Source: Sporodiniella umbellata
Lineage: Eukaryota; Mucoromycota; Mucoromycetes; Mucorales; Rhizopodaceae
Reading direction: 5' to 3'
DNA: 64,000 nucleotides
Assembly: GCA_025677835.1 (NCBI GenBank)
Contig: JAIXMR010000012.1
Location: 124,001-188,000, forward strand
A model generated the notes under the pieces. That model was not told the origin of the DNA. It made no database searches and worked only from the letters and a program-made list of their open reading frames with translations. Both the position numbers and the translations under genes were made by a program. Positions 1 to 11,630 of the stretch are shown one piece after another. Within the stretch, counting starts at the first letter, position 1. Each line of letters begins with the position of its first letter.

Positions 1-1150
1 GGGCGACTAAATAAACGAAATAGTGTTATGAGCATAGATTTTGCTCTTGAAAAAAGAAAACGTTACATCAGCTTTATCAACGTAGAAAAAAAGGCTTACA
101 ACAGGTGAGCCCTATTGATCAAAAACCCTGCTGCTAGAAACTTACAAAGCCGTCCGACATCAAATGTGCTTAAAATGCTTTCTGTGCTGTATTTCAGGAT
201 CATTCAAAGCACCATGATGTCATTTATTTAATCCTCTGGAATTCTAAAGCTCTGCTACTTCTCAGCCAACTTCTGTCAGAAAAAAGGCGGTAAGCGTCAT
301 GTGAACAGTTGTCACTGTATTTTTCTGATATGCAATAAACTAGTCAAAAAAGAAAATTATGGCACGGATATGCACATCTTGGTATAGTCAGAAAAGGAGA
401 GAAAGAGGGATAATGTCAGCACAAAGCCTTTGATGTTGCTTTGAAAGTCAAACTTTTTTTTCAAACTTTTTGGCACCGATAAGCTCAAAGAACGTTTGGG
501 CTTCTTGAGCTGGCTAGAGTTAGATTACAAATAGGGGCTTTTGTTTTCGCTCGATATAGGCGTATTTCTACTACACAACGTCATGCTTGTTTTGTGAGGT
601 CTCCTAGTCCGTTTAAAAAAGAAAAGGCACCTTAGAGACGAGAGCAAATGGGAAACCACGTCAGTCTACTTAGATTTGTATGTAATGACTTATCGGCCTT
701 ATGTCAATCAAAACCTAAAAATAAAGCCAGGCGACGCCACTCTTCCGTTTGCTTCAAAGGTAAACCCGATTTTTCTGCTTGTACGCTCAAGACAAAGAAA
801 ATCCTGCATTTGCTGATTGTACATAGATTGCTTTAGTCTAGATTGTATTTTAAGATGCTACAAAAAAAAGCCCCCTTGAAGTTTTTGGACAAATACACCT
901 GTCATCATCACCTGCAAGGGTTTACTAAAAAAAAACAAAAAAAAAAAGTTTTGATACAGATCCGTTTTGAGCACATCTTTCTCTTTTGTCTTTAATAGTG
1001 ATTTCTTTACGAAAAACAAAAGCCTGGATTTATTTTTAAGTACTTTTATGTTTTGATTTTAATATTTCCTCATCCTTGAGACTAAAAAGTAGTGTACATG
1101 AATTATAAATAGAACAAGTGTGAGGTCGCGTGAGGTCAGGATTAAGTAAT
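1..1150. other. Gene-free stretch
   Basis: AT-rich DNA with short A runs. The only open frame (648-836, +, 62 codons) has no recognisable domain and no flanking splice structure, so I do not call it. The last part (about 1000-1150) is the 3' flank of the CotH gene on the minus strand. Confidence 0.6.
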
Positions 1151-3050
1151 TTAAAATACAGTGGCAGCCACAACAGCAGAGAAGGTCAAGAGGGCAGCAG
1201 GAAGGGCTGAATAAGAGGCAGCTGATGTGTGTTTAGCAGAAGAATCTTGAGAAGCATTGCTGGAGATGGATTGACCGCCAGGAACGACAGAGCTATTACC
1301 GTTACTGCTGGCAGTACTTGAGTTACCGGAAGGACCGACAGGCTGAGAAACGATGGTAATACTAAATTCTTTAGCCATGGCTTGAGCCTTGGCAGCAATG
1401 TATTCAACCAAACCCCAAGCGGCACCACCACCATTATTATTGGGAGCACCAACGCCTTCCCAGAGATTTTGGTTTACTTGTTGCATTGTCCAGCCAAAGT
1501 TGATACCAGGCGATTGTTGGGTGATAGAACGATCCCATTCAAGATCAGGCAAAAGGAAATCGTGGAGGGCAAGAACACGGTTGGTCAAGGTGACATTGTT
1601 GAACAACACTCTGACGGTTTCGGTCAAGTATTTTTCGAAAGTGGCCTTCTTATCAGCGTTTTGGAGGACATTGTTGGCCATGACAGCAGCGGGATAACGG
1701 TTAGGGAAGTCCTTGTAAGAAACGTCCAAGAAGGCTCTGGCTTCAGGTACAGCCAAGTTAACACCAAAGGTGCCATCAAAATCTTGATCCAAAAAGTACC
1801 ACTTGTTGTTATCGGCAGGGTCACGGTAGGCACCGTCATTTGTTTGGCCCATCCAGTAACCATCCCAGTGAGCAGTCAGGTATTCAATTACCATGAAACG
1901 CAAGAAGTGGTCCATATCAAACAACTTTTCAAAGTTAGCCATAGCGGTGTTATCGGCATAGTTGGTTTCGTTCCAAGCCTTACAGAGAGGATCAAGAGCA
2001 GCATAGGTCTCAGCGTTGGGGTTGTTAGGGTTGGCAACCCAAGAAGAATATCCGTCCATGTTACCAGGGTGGTATTGGAAGTCTGCGCCCGAAGCACCAT
2101 CGTATAAGGGGCCTAAAGTAGCAGGAGGTTTACCTCCGTAGAACATGGCATTGATATAGGAGAATTGGGTAATATCGTCCAACATGTTGAAAGTACCAAA
2201 ACCTTGTCCGTTAAGGAACAAACGAACCATAGTGGCATCGTTGGCATAGGTACCCATGGCATGTAAAATATCAGCATAAAGACGTTCACGAATTTGTGTA
2301 GGGTCTTCTTCCATATGGCGAAGTTTGAAAAAGTTACGGTTGCCCATCGTATCTGATCCAGACAAAGACCAGTTCCAAGATTGTTTTGCGTTGTTGTGTT
2401 TCTTTCCAGCACCATGAATACCGAAAGCGACGTTTTGGTAAGTATAGACGTAGTTTGAACCAATGAAGGTCAAGGTACCAGTCACTTTATCAGCAGGTAC
2501 GTTCTTTACCAAGTTTTGAACTTGAGAATCATCAGCGTGAAAAAAGACACTGGGAACGTAATTGTCATCAAAGATTTCAGATTTCTTTCCTGAACGAGTC
2601 CATTGAGGCTAAAAATGAAAACAGGAGTTAGGTTGGATTTATTGAATCTGCTGTCTTACGTTTGTTTGAATTGGGTTGGGCAATTGAGGTATGTTTGCGT
2701 AGGTAACAGGTCGATTATAGAAATCGTTAAGTGTTGAGTTTTTGATTCCATTGAGAGAACGGTCGAAGCTTTCCTGGGTTCCACCAACAACGTACTACAA
2801 CAAAGAAATATAAGAATCTATATAAATACAAAAAATAGTAATTTACCTTGTATGATGTAGCAGAGCCAGCTTCGGCAGCACCAGTAAAATAAGGTACGTT
2901 AGGATCAGATGCAGTCAAAGCTACCTGTTGACCGTTCACGGATACTTTGACATCTGTGGCACCAGGGGCAATAACATTGAAGTGAATGTTAGCAGCCTGT
3001 GAAATAGCAATTAAGAATGAAGAGGATATGACAGCAAGAGATAATTTCAT
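1151..3050 (-). CDS. CotH-family GPI-anchored cell-surface protein
   Basis: Three exons: 3050-2847, 2794-2660 and 2608-1151, giving 598 aa. Both introns have GTAA donors and TAG acceptors, and the frames join. An N-terminal signal peptide (MKLSLAVISSSFLIAISQA) is followed by the CotH kinase-like domain. The C-terminus is Ser/Asn-rich and ends in a hydrophobic tail typical of a GPI anchor. Around residue 366 (about 1852-1800) is MGQTNDGAYRDPADNN, which differs at one residue from the motif described for Mucorales CotH3, the spore-surface invasin that binds host GRP78. Family knowledge: CotH proteins are abundant in Mucorales and have an atypical protein-kinase fold; DQDFDGTFG here resembles its metal-binding segment. 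A role in host invasion is only an inference from family membership. The start is the ATG that opens the signal peptide; a longer in-frame start at 3086 would add only low-complexity residues. Confidence 0.93.
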
Positions 3051-6000
3051 GTTGATGTTTAAATAGGTAGACACACACACACACACACAAAAAAAAAAAA
3101 GGAAAAAAAAAAAGAGGGAAAGGAAAGAAGAAGGAAAGTAACCTGGAAAAATGAGAGAAAATCACTTGCCTTAAATACTAGTTGCTAATTATAGGAGTGA
3201 TGTTACAAGAGAGCAAAAAAAAAAAAAGGAGCTGGATGGAGCTCGAAATGTGTGTAACCGCTTAGATATAAAAGGGGATTTAGAAATGGAGCCAGACAAC
3301 AAAATTAAGTAAGAAAGCCCGAGAAGCCCAACTACGATCGGGCAAGAAAATCCCTTTTCCTTTTCAGATGAACCAATCGTTTCTTTCGGTGACCAAACAA
3401 TAAACTTTCTTTCTTCGTAACGAATCACGTTCAAAGAATCAGAGCTTTGTTCTGTAGACGTACTAAGATCAGGACATATTTATTTTCAAACACACTTGCT
3501 TTCCAGATTTCGCAACAATCAAGTTCGAGTACACCCATCTATATTTAGTATCAAAGAGGGTCTATTCTGGTTTGCTACCTAGCCAATACCACCCTAGTTT
3601 GAACAATTGTGGTGTATTTTTAACCCCACTATAATTTCTGACGATCATCGATTTTTTCTCAAGACCTTCTAGACCTTATTTCCTCCCACATCAGCTTCAA
3701 TTTAAGACTTGGAAAGCCAAGCATATGTGCAGCTTGAAAGAAAAAACTATATTATGTCATTTGAAGTATTGTGGATACAGAAATAAACACTGAGAAGCAA
3801 TCAACCTTATTTTGTAGATTCTTCCTAAAATACCAGTTACTTCTTTTTTTTTTACTGCACATGCTTACACATACAAAAAGAGTCTCATGTGACAAAGTAA
3901 AGACATCCCCTTTTTTGTAGGTTATGACCATAGTGGCTTGAAGTTCAAGACTTCTATTTGAGAGATTTGAATTCTCTCTAATTTCGGTGGCACAACCCAT
4001 TACAAACCAGTCCAATACTTTAAAGACCTGTTTATTGAAAACCACATCTTTTTTTTTTAATGATCGTACCAAATCCGCTTTTTTTTATCAGTAGTCTGAG
4101 CAATATCTCGCATGTATCTGATGTTTTCTTTTCTCTCCGTTTACAAAAGCTAAAAGCCCGTAAACTGTAGCGTTTTTTAATGGCATTTAAAATGAAAAAA
4201 TTAGACAAAGCAACAGTAACACAAACATTTATCCGAATTAGCTCCAAGCTATTAATGTGCCACTAACTGATTTTTTCGGCCATATAGCAACAACACAAAT
4301 CACAACTTGAGAACAAAAATCAATGGTAGTAAAAAAATAAATAAAAGTAAAAAGAAAGGGGAATGTACATAAAAGAGGGGGAAAAAACCCTTAGCAAAAA
4401 TAGACCCTTTATTTTATTCAATACACCAAGACATGCTTTTGTATATAGCCCAAATAGGTAGTGTAGTACCAAAGCTATTAGAAACAAAAGCTGAAATGTG
4501 TGTGATCAGAAAAACACATTTTGAATTTAATGTTTGAAGGTACTAAAGAAACACTTGGCACACCAACGCTTACGATCATAGTTCCTAAAAAAAATTTCAG
4601 GGCTCAAACAAGTATATACAGTAAAACCTTTGTTTGCCTTCAAACACTTGCAACAGTTAACAACAATTAAGATCTAACTACATTTGAACCATAGAGCTTA
4701 AAACGAAGCAGCCATCGCTCTTTAATTGCTGCTTTCTAGCGCAAAAACGTCAGTAGGAAAAAAAATCAAGGGGCCTTTTATTAATTATTATAGCCATATT
4801 ATATTTTAATTCATTAATTGGGTATACTAGCATATATTGACAGAAGGGGAATATACAATTCGAAAGAATTCTACAAAAGCGTTTATTTTCAATAGCACAG
4901 AAACAGTATTGATGTAGATCGGCCACTGTTAAGCGATCTTGCATAAATTGTATTTATGTAAGATTCTAATATATCATCAAACAGTACAAACAAAACTCAT
5001 CAACAAATTAGTGCAATGGGTATCTGGCCCCAGCGCTTCTCAGACGACGTTTTATGGGAGCTATGTTACAATTTCCCTCTCATTATACATCCCTGCTTCT
5101 TGAATTCCAATTAACAATGTCTAGATGTATTTTAAGATTTTATCTGTTCACATAGAACAGCGGGTTGAAATGTAGCTTATAATACACTTTGTGTTTGCCA
5201 CTACTATCTAAAATTTTGAATGCCGTAAACTGGCCAATGCAATAAACGACAAATCATTTCAGTGGTTTTTAATAGAAAGGATAAACTATGTTAAGAATCA
5301 AAAATACAAAAAACACACCTTGTAAATTGCTTGAAATGATCGATTTGGTAGAAATAACCAAAGCGAGAAAAGCTTTTCCTTTTCGCTAAATACTTGAGTA
5401 TTTTTAGAGTTTTACACTTAGCAACTAAGCTATTTGAGCTATTTCGGTTTGAGTCTTAAGGGCCCATTAATTACATGAACAAAGAAGAATGACCATGCCT
5501 TTTTCATAAAAACTTTGAGGCCTGCTGTGTTGTACACAATTCGGAAGTTTAATCACGCTATTTTACAATTGTTGGTCCTCTGTAAGATCAAAAAGTTCGC
5601 AACATTTGTACTAAAGACTTACTGAGAAGCTGGTTTATGACGATGTTCTTTAAACCCTTTCTCTTTTTGGCTCCAATTTTTACACTGTTTTGCTTTCTCA
5701 ATTGAGTATTGTTTTCTCTGGTACTAGCAGCGAATCTGGTGGAGTATGCTCTATATATCTTGTCAAGTCTCATGTTTTTCATAGTCCATTTGACCCAAAT
5801 TACGACCATAGATGATTTATGTAGTTTTTGCTTTCGCTTTTTTTTCCCAAATAAGTCAAGAAAAGTAGTATTTTGACAGTTTCCTTGAAAATGTTCAGTC
5901 TGTTGAACAAAGCAACAGAGGATTCCTGTACTTATTTCGCAGTTACTTTTTAGGTTTTCTGAAAAACCAACGATAAGGCTATGCTTTTTTTCAATAAAAA

Positions 6001-8398
6001 AAAACCAAGGTGATCATTTAAAAACCTCTGGGTATATTTTTACAGTAAGGAATATATATTAAAACTAACACGTAGCTTCTAAAGAGCTAAAAAAAAAATC
6101 AGCACTGACTAGGCTATTGTGAACCTAAAAAGCTGAGAGATGATTTTAATATAAGGATAAAGAAGCAGCTTAAAAACGATGGTGCTAGATGAAAAATAGA
6201 GAGTCTCAACTAAAGCAAATGTATTAAATGCAATGAATTGTAAAATTATATAGGAAGGGAAACGTTTTCCGCTCAGTAAAGGGCAGACTAAATATCACTT
6301 TAAACATTTTACTTGACTCTTTCTATATGAAATCCCATAGCTTACTATTGCCTTCGTTCCCAACATCCGATTTGTAATAGTAGCTACTTGTGTGGGTTCT
6401 ACCCCACTTTGACGATAAATCCAACAAAAAAATCCAGCAGTGTTTTACCGTTGTTCTTAACAGAGAAACGTTTATCAGTTTGTAATTTACCTGGCTTTGA
6501 AATTGTTTTATCACAATAACACATATTGGCAATTATATTGTTGTTTTTAGCGTATATTTTATGATTTTTGGTCTGCTTTTAGGGTGTTTTCTATCTGCTT
6601 TCTTTTGGCAGGCTTTTTCACTGTTGAACTTTTTTGTATTCCATCATAATATATAAACAAATGATTTAAGTGTATCATATCGAATAGAGTTAGCTGCCTT
6701 GCAATTTAACAGCTTTTTTGTTTTTGTTTGATCAGAGCGTTTTTAATATCTCCTTCTAATGCTTTCTTCAGTTCAAGCTTTACAGATTAAAACAAATAAA
6801 TAAAAAGTGGTTAGAGACTCGTTTTTTTTTTGTGTCTTTAAAAGCGTCTTCCGCTGAGCATAGGTCGACTTTTGTGAAATAGTGCATTTCGACGAAAAGA
6901 AAAACTTTTGCTCAAATCTTTTCTCAGTGACCATATGATACTTTTAGTTTGCCTTGAACGGTAGCCTGTTTTAATTAGTTAAAACACAATGTTTTCCAGG
7001 AGCAACTTTTGGGTCAGTATTATATTTTGCCTACTTGAGAACTTGGATTGAGCCCTTCTTATGATGCTCTAGAAGTCAGAAGTAAATCTAAAGAGTTAAG
7101 GATACTAGATTTAAGGTCTATTTACAGAGGCTTGATACCAGGTTTTCAAACCGTTTAGTATGTACTATACAAAACGATGTCAAACAGGAATGACGACGAT
7201 GAAGAATTAGTTTCTTAACAAGCTCTCTTTCGTTTATAAGCTGCTTATAATTTCATAAAGTTTTTATTGCACATCTTAAGGTATATACAGTTATGAAAAC
7301 ACGAGACATGTTTAGAAACCAATAAATCGCTTGTTTTAAGAAATAATACTACATAATAGTATAAACACACTAATAGTATATATTGAGTAATAAGAAAAGC
7401 AATTAAATTTTTTATTCTTCGTATTGTTCTTGATGTTTAAACAGACGAGAAGTTAGATCCAAACAAATTGTTTAGACCACCTGTACATTGCTAGAACTAG
7501 TAACTAGCTGGAACGAAACACATGTGGTAAGTACCCGTATCTCATTTTTTAAGCTAATACATCCTTCACAATCATCCTTAAGTTGACTACAAACATACAA
7601 CTACGTTTTGTTAGCTAAACTGGCAAGCTTGGCAAAGAAATGTAAACAATTTTAAAAACTTTGTGCTGTAAAGGGATACAAACTAGGAGCAACTGAACTG
7701 CTTGTCTAAAAGTCCAAGTTGTTTGTATTTGTATCTGTCCTGTAAGTCGTGTAGCAACGGTATATAAGGTGTATTTATAAATATGGTGGTCAATACAGAA
7801 TGTTGAGGAAAAGTAATTCTAGCTCCATCAGAAAGACACATGAAAACACTTTCGTTACAAAAGAGAAGCTCAGCCAGCTCCAGACAGTACACTTTGACCT
7901 AATTTTTCATTATAACGCTAGTGGGGCTAAGAGTTTGCAGCAGCTTGTTAAAAAACTTTTATTAAGTACTCGAAAACAAAGAAGACCGGAAGAGCCCATC
8001 TCGATTTGTATGGCTGCGATATGAAGGCCAAATGTGCCTCGCAATAAACGTTTTAAACGACATTTGATAAGCCAAACTTTGAATGTCAATTGGAGCTTTA
8101 CAAAATCACATTACAATTACAATTGCATTTTTTTTTTTAGAAAAAAGCTTTCTTAGAAATACACTGAATTTTTAAGGCCTGATAAAGGTGTATATCAGAA
8201 ATCAGTATAGCTCTTTCTCTTAGATTGTAAACGACAGGTGTTTGACACTGAAACTGCCCTTTGAGGAAAATCAAACCGCCCATTGGATGAATCAAAACGC
8301 CTTTTGGAAAAATTAAAAACACCCTTTTATTTTTTAATTAGCCGCCCTTTTTTCAAAAAGCCGTCCTTTGGCGTTGCTCATCTCGTTTACATCAAGAC
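3051..8398. other. 5.3-kb gene-poor region
   Basis: No supported gene. The part next to 3050 is the CotH promoter: a TATTTAAG element on the minus strand near 3172-3180 lies about 125 nt before the start codon, and a CA/poly-A tract at 3070-3115 lies in the leader. The rest is AT-rich with many stop codons in all frames; open frames of 60-119 codons at 3189, 3752, 4032, 5588, 6323 and 7683 show no domains, no biased codon use and no partner exons. I saw no tRNA-like B box and no transposon ORF. Confidence 0.55.
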
Positions 8399-9586
8399 AT
8401 GAATGAAGAAGTTAACATCTGGAAACAGATATGCTCTTCTCTGATAGAATTAGAGGCCGTTCAAAAAAACGAAGAGGCAGTTTTGAACGGTATAAATAAA
8501 ATACAATATTCTATCCACTCTGAAAAAGGTAAAGCCCATAAAATTTTCCATTGTATACAAACGGGTCATAATATTCCTTTTCTAAAAAAATAAAAAAAAA
8601 AAACAATAAAAAAACACCTATAAAAAGGGATCTCAGGCTTGATACATCAAAAATTAAAAGACAATTACAGACGTGGTATTGAGTTATCGTCATATGAGTC
8701 AAAGTAAGGAGAAATAATGCTAACTGAAGCTAAAATCTTTTTCAACAGACTTATTCAAGATATTATTGAGAAACTTTCTGTACTGATTGCACTAAGAGAC
8801 AATGATCAAGGTCGTGACTCTTTGTTTTCTTTTTATTATACGAAACTTACTTTTTTCTCCTCAGATCAAAAAAGAAAAAAGCGTAAAATAGAAACAGCTG
8901 ACTCAAGGTAATACACTGATTTAAGTAGCACCCAATTCTTTTATTCATTGTTCTGTATTTATTTATAGACCAAACGGAAACACAAGCACAATCATCGCAA
9001 AAGGAACTACTGTAAGCTTGAGCTCTCTTTTTTTTTGTTGCTGTTGCTCATCTTCATATAGGTTGCTGCCAAACAACCTCAAAAAAATGACGAATGGATA
9101 TTGGCAGTGGTTGTACAGTATTATCCCGATAGAAACAAGTATCATGTTGAAGATGTAGACGAGGATGGCGGCAAACAGTAAAATACAACTAATTTTTTTT
9201 CATTGTCTCAACCAGTTTGTCCCCCCCCTCTATATTTCCTCTTTTTTCTGTATACCTTTGTATATTTATAGGTACTATATGCTTTCTCCTAAATACGTTA
9301 TTCCTGTTCCAACTCCCAAAGAAGCTGAACTTGCACAAGAAATACCTTCGCATAAAGACGTTTTAGCTTTGTATCCAGGGACAACATGCTTTTATAAAGC
9401 GACTGTTATCTCTGCTCCCAACAAGGTGAGAACTTAGTATTTTATGTAATAGAAAGAAAAGCTAACATACTGAGGCATGCTTAGAACAAGGACATCAGAA
9501 CTTATCGTGTTCAATTTGAAGACGATAACGACGAGGTTAAACACGTAGCTCCCGAGCATGTACTTGAAATGCCCAAATTGCTATAG
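8399..9586 (+). CDS. SGF29: SAGA-associated factor 29 (tandem Tudor reader)
   Basis: Seven exons: 8399-8528, 8637-8703, 8749-8907, 8969-9011, 9062-9177, 9272-9425 and 9485-9586, giving 256 aa (yeast Sgf29 is 259 aa). The N-terminal third is a predicted coiled coil (IWKQICSSLIELEAVQ, then KLIQDIIEKLSVLIALRD). The C-terminal half is the SGF29 tandem Tudor domain: WILAVVVQYYPDRNKYHVED, the YYMLSPKYVIPVP strand, VLALYPGTTCFYKATV, and YRVQFEDDN before the end. Known role: a chromatin reader of H3K4me2/3 in the SAGA histone acetyltransferase complex, in the nucleus. Exon 3 contains a stop-free 54-nt segment (8811-8864) with GT-AG ends that may itself be an intron, shortening the protein to 238 aa. 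There is no close neighbour on either side. Confidence 0.87.
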
Positions 9587-11630
9587 TATGACGCTGGTCG
9601 TTGTTGTTTACTTTTCGTTATTCAGAGCATTCCTTTTATTTTATTCTTACTCCATTAAAACTTACACATTCAATATTTTCCAAACGAACAGCTATTAAGT
9701 GTTTAGACCATTAGTTTTTTATATCTGTTAGTTTTAAATCAAGGTATAGCTTAAACAGTACAAAGACTGAGATTGACTCGACAGGAATATTTTGTCCAAG
9801 TCTTCATCTGTAGGACAAGAGCTGTCAACAAATTTATCGCCAGATTTTATTTAATAAAACAGTGCGTTTCTATTTTAAAATAGAACTCCAAAAAGAAGAA
9901 AGGAAAAGAAAAAAGAACGTGTCTAATTTTCAAAGGCAAATGAAACCCAAAGCAAACTGCAACGCACAAAAGCTGAGGAGCAATCTCTTTTCTAAGAGAT
10001 TATTTAGGGAAAATGATTGACACACGCTTATCTTAAAGCGTATAATCCCACCTTCATCTGCAAGCATGTTATGTCCGATTTAACTGGAGCTTCTTTTTTT
10101 TTTTTTGACAGCTTTCGTGACGCTACCAAAAAAAAAAAAAAAAAGTGCGCGGGAAAATATTGAGCTGATCAGAATTCCAATCACCATCGCCCAGGTTCTA
10201 TGATAGAAACTGAAGAGCACAGGGAAACAGAAGAAGAGTACAAAATCTTTATCGTACGTGCAAACACAAACAAAGCCAAAAAAAAAAAAATGTTTTTTTA
10301 ACACAAACTTGCTGTTTTCGTTTGATTAAAAAAAGTCTCGTGTTGGTGTAGATGGATCAACCGAAACTTACTCTGAAACTAAGTAACACAACAGCTGTAC
10401 TTTTTCTATCAGGCCTATCAATTCCCATGTTTTTTTTCTTGAAAACCGAAATAAAACAACGTCTGTGTTTTCTTTATTGAATTTTGCAGAGCAAGAGAAG
10501 CTATTCTTGCTTTCCCAGCATTCTCAAGGACTGTCGTATATGGGTGTTGCACAGTGTAACTGTCACCAAGAAAAAAGAGACAAAGCTGTTTTGAAGGAAA
10601 GTTTTAATGGAATACTTTTTACATCAGTTTGGTTTGTATATTGTTTGAGAGTGCCTAGATTTTGCTTGTGCTTCCCTTTTTTTTAGAATATCTACTTACT
10701 ATTTTATATGACAACAAAAAACTAATTCAGGAAGGGTGCACATATTTTTTGTGTATTATGACTTTGCTTCATTCTTCCACACAGTATATACCGATGCCTT
10801 GAAGCACCCCAAAACTACTTTCGCTGGTGTTTAAGTTTGTCTTAAAGTATATTACCTCTTTTAACGGCTATTTAGAAGCAGTATGTAAAAAAAGGCAGGA
10901 GTAGCTAAAAATTAGTAATATCGTTTTCTTATGAGTACCCTAGTTTTTCTTTTAAAAAAGTATATTCGGAAGTAAATGGATGACTGAGAAAATCATTAGT
11001 TATTCAAGTCGCTTAGTAGTGATTGAAAGGCACGATTTGTAGCTAATTAATGTAAACGATGTTAAACAATTACGTTTATAGTTTTGGTTTTTGGCTCAAA
11101 ATACTGGCTTTACAAATAAAACTATGTTTTATTATAAGGACATTTATATTCATAAATACAGGCTTGTGTGAAGCAACGGATTACACCTGCATATTAAAAA
11201 GAGAAATCCAAGCAGCGTCAACAGAAGCTAGACTTTTTCTATAAGAAAAAGCAGAGCTTAAAATGAAAAGTTCCAAAAAGAGATGATAGCCCTATTGTAA
11301 AGATACAAACATTCACATACACTATAGTTGTGCAGCCTAATACTCCATAAATAATGCTAATAGTAGTATCAGCCTTAAATTGAATGACAATTCAACTAAA
11401 GGGGTAGAAAATTTACAAAAGTAAGCTTCTTCAAAAATACCGGTTGATCATAAGAGCAAAAAGTTCTGGGTGAGATTTTTCCTCTCCTCATACTGTTGAA
11501 TAGAGCAACAGTAATTGTATTTTAAAAAATTAATTGTTATTGGACAATTACTTAATATATCATATTGGTATAATCTCAACCCTCTCAGACTTGTTGTCTT
11601 TTCCTTTTCTTTTGAAGAAAAATAAAGACA
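9587..11630. other. Intergenic, no gene seen
   Basis: AT-rich spacer between SGF29 and the SUMO ligase gene. Open frames of 60-74 codons (10080 -, 10465 +, 11059 +, 11448 -) include poly-T/poly-K stretches and match no family I recognise. A 16-nt A run and other homopolymers occur near 10095-10145. Confidence 0.55.

Noticed and set aside
1382..2107. 241-codon plus-strand frame inside the CotH gene
   Set aside because: Antisense shadow of the CotH coding exon; no homology.
8160..8340. Possible extra 5' exon of SGF29
   Set aside because: The 8399 ATG starts the expected N-terminal helix and no acceptor upstream joins in frame.
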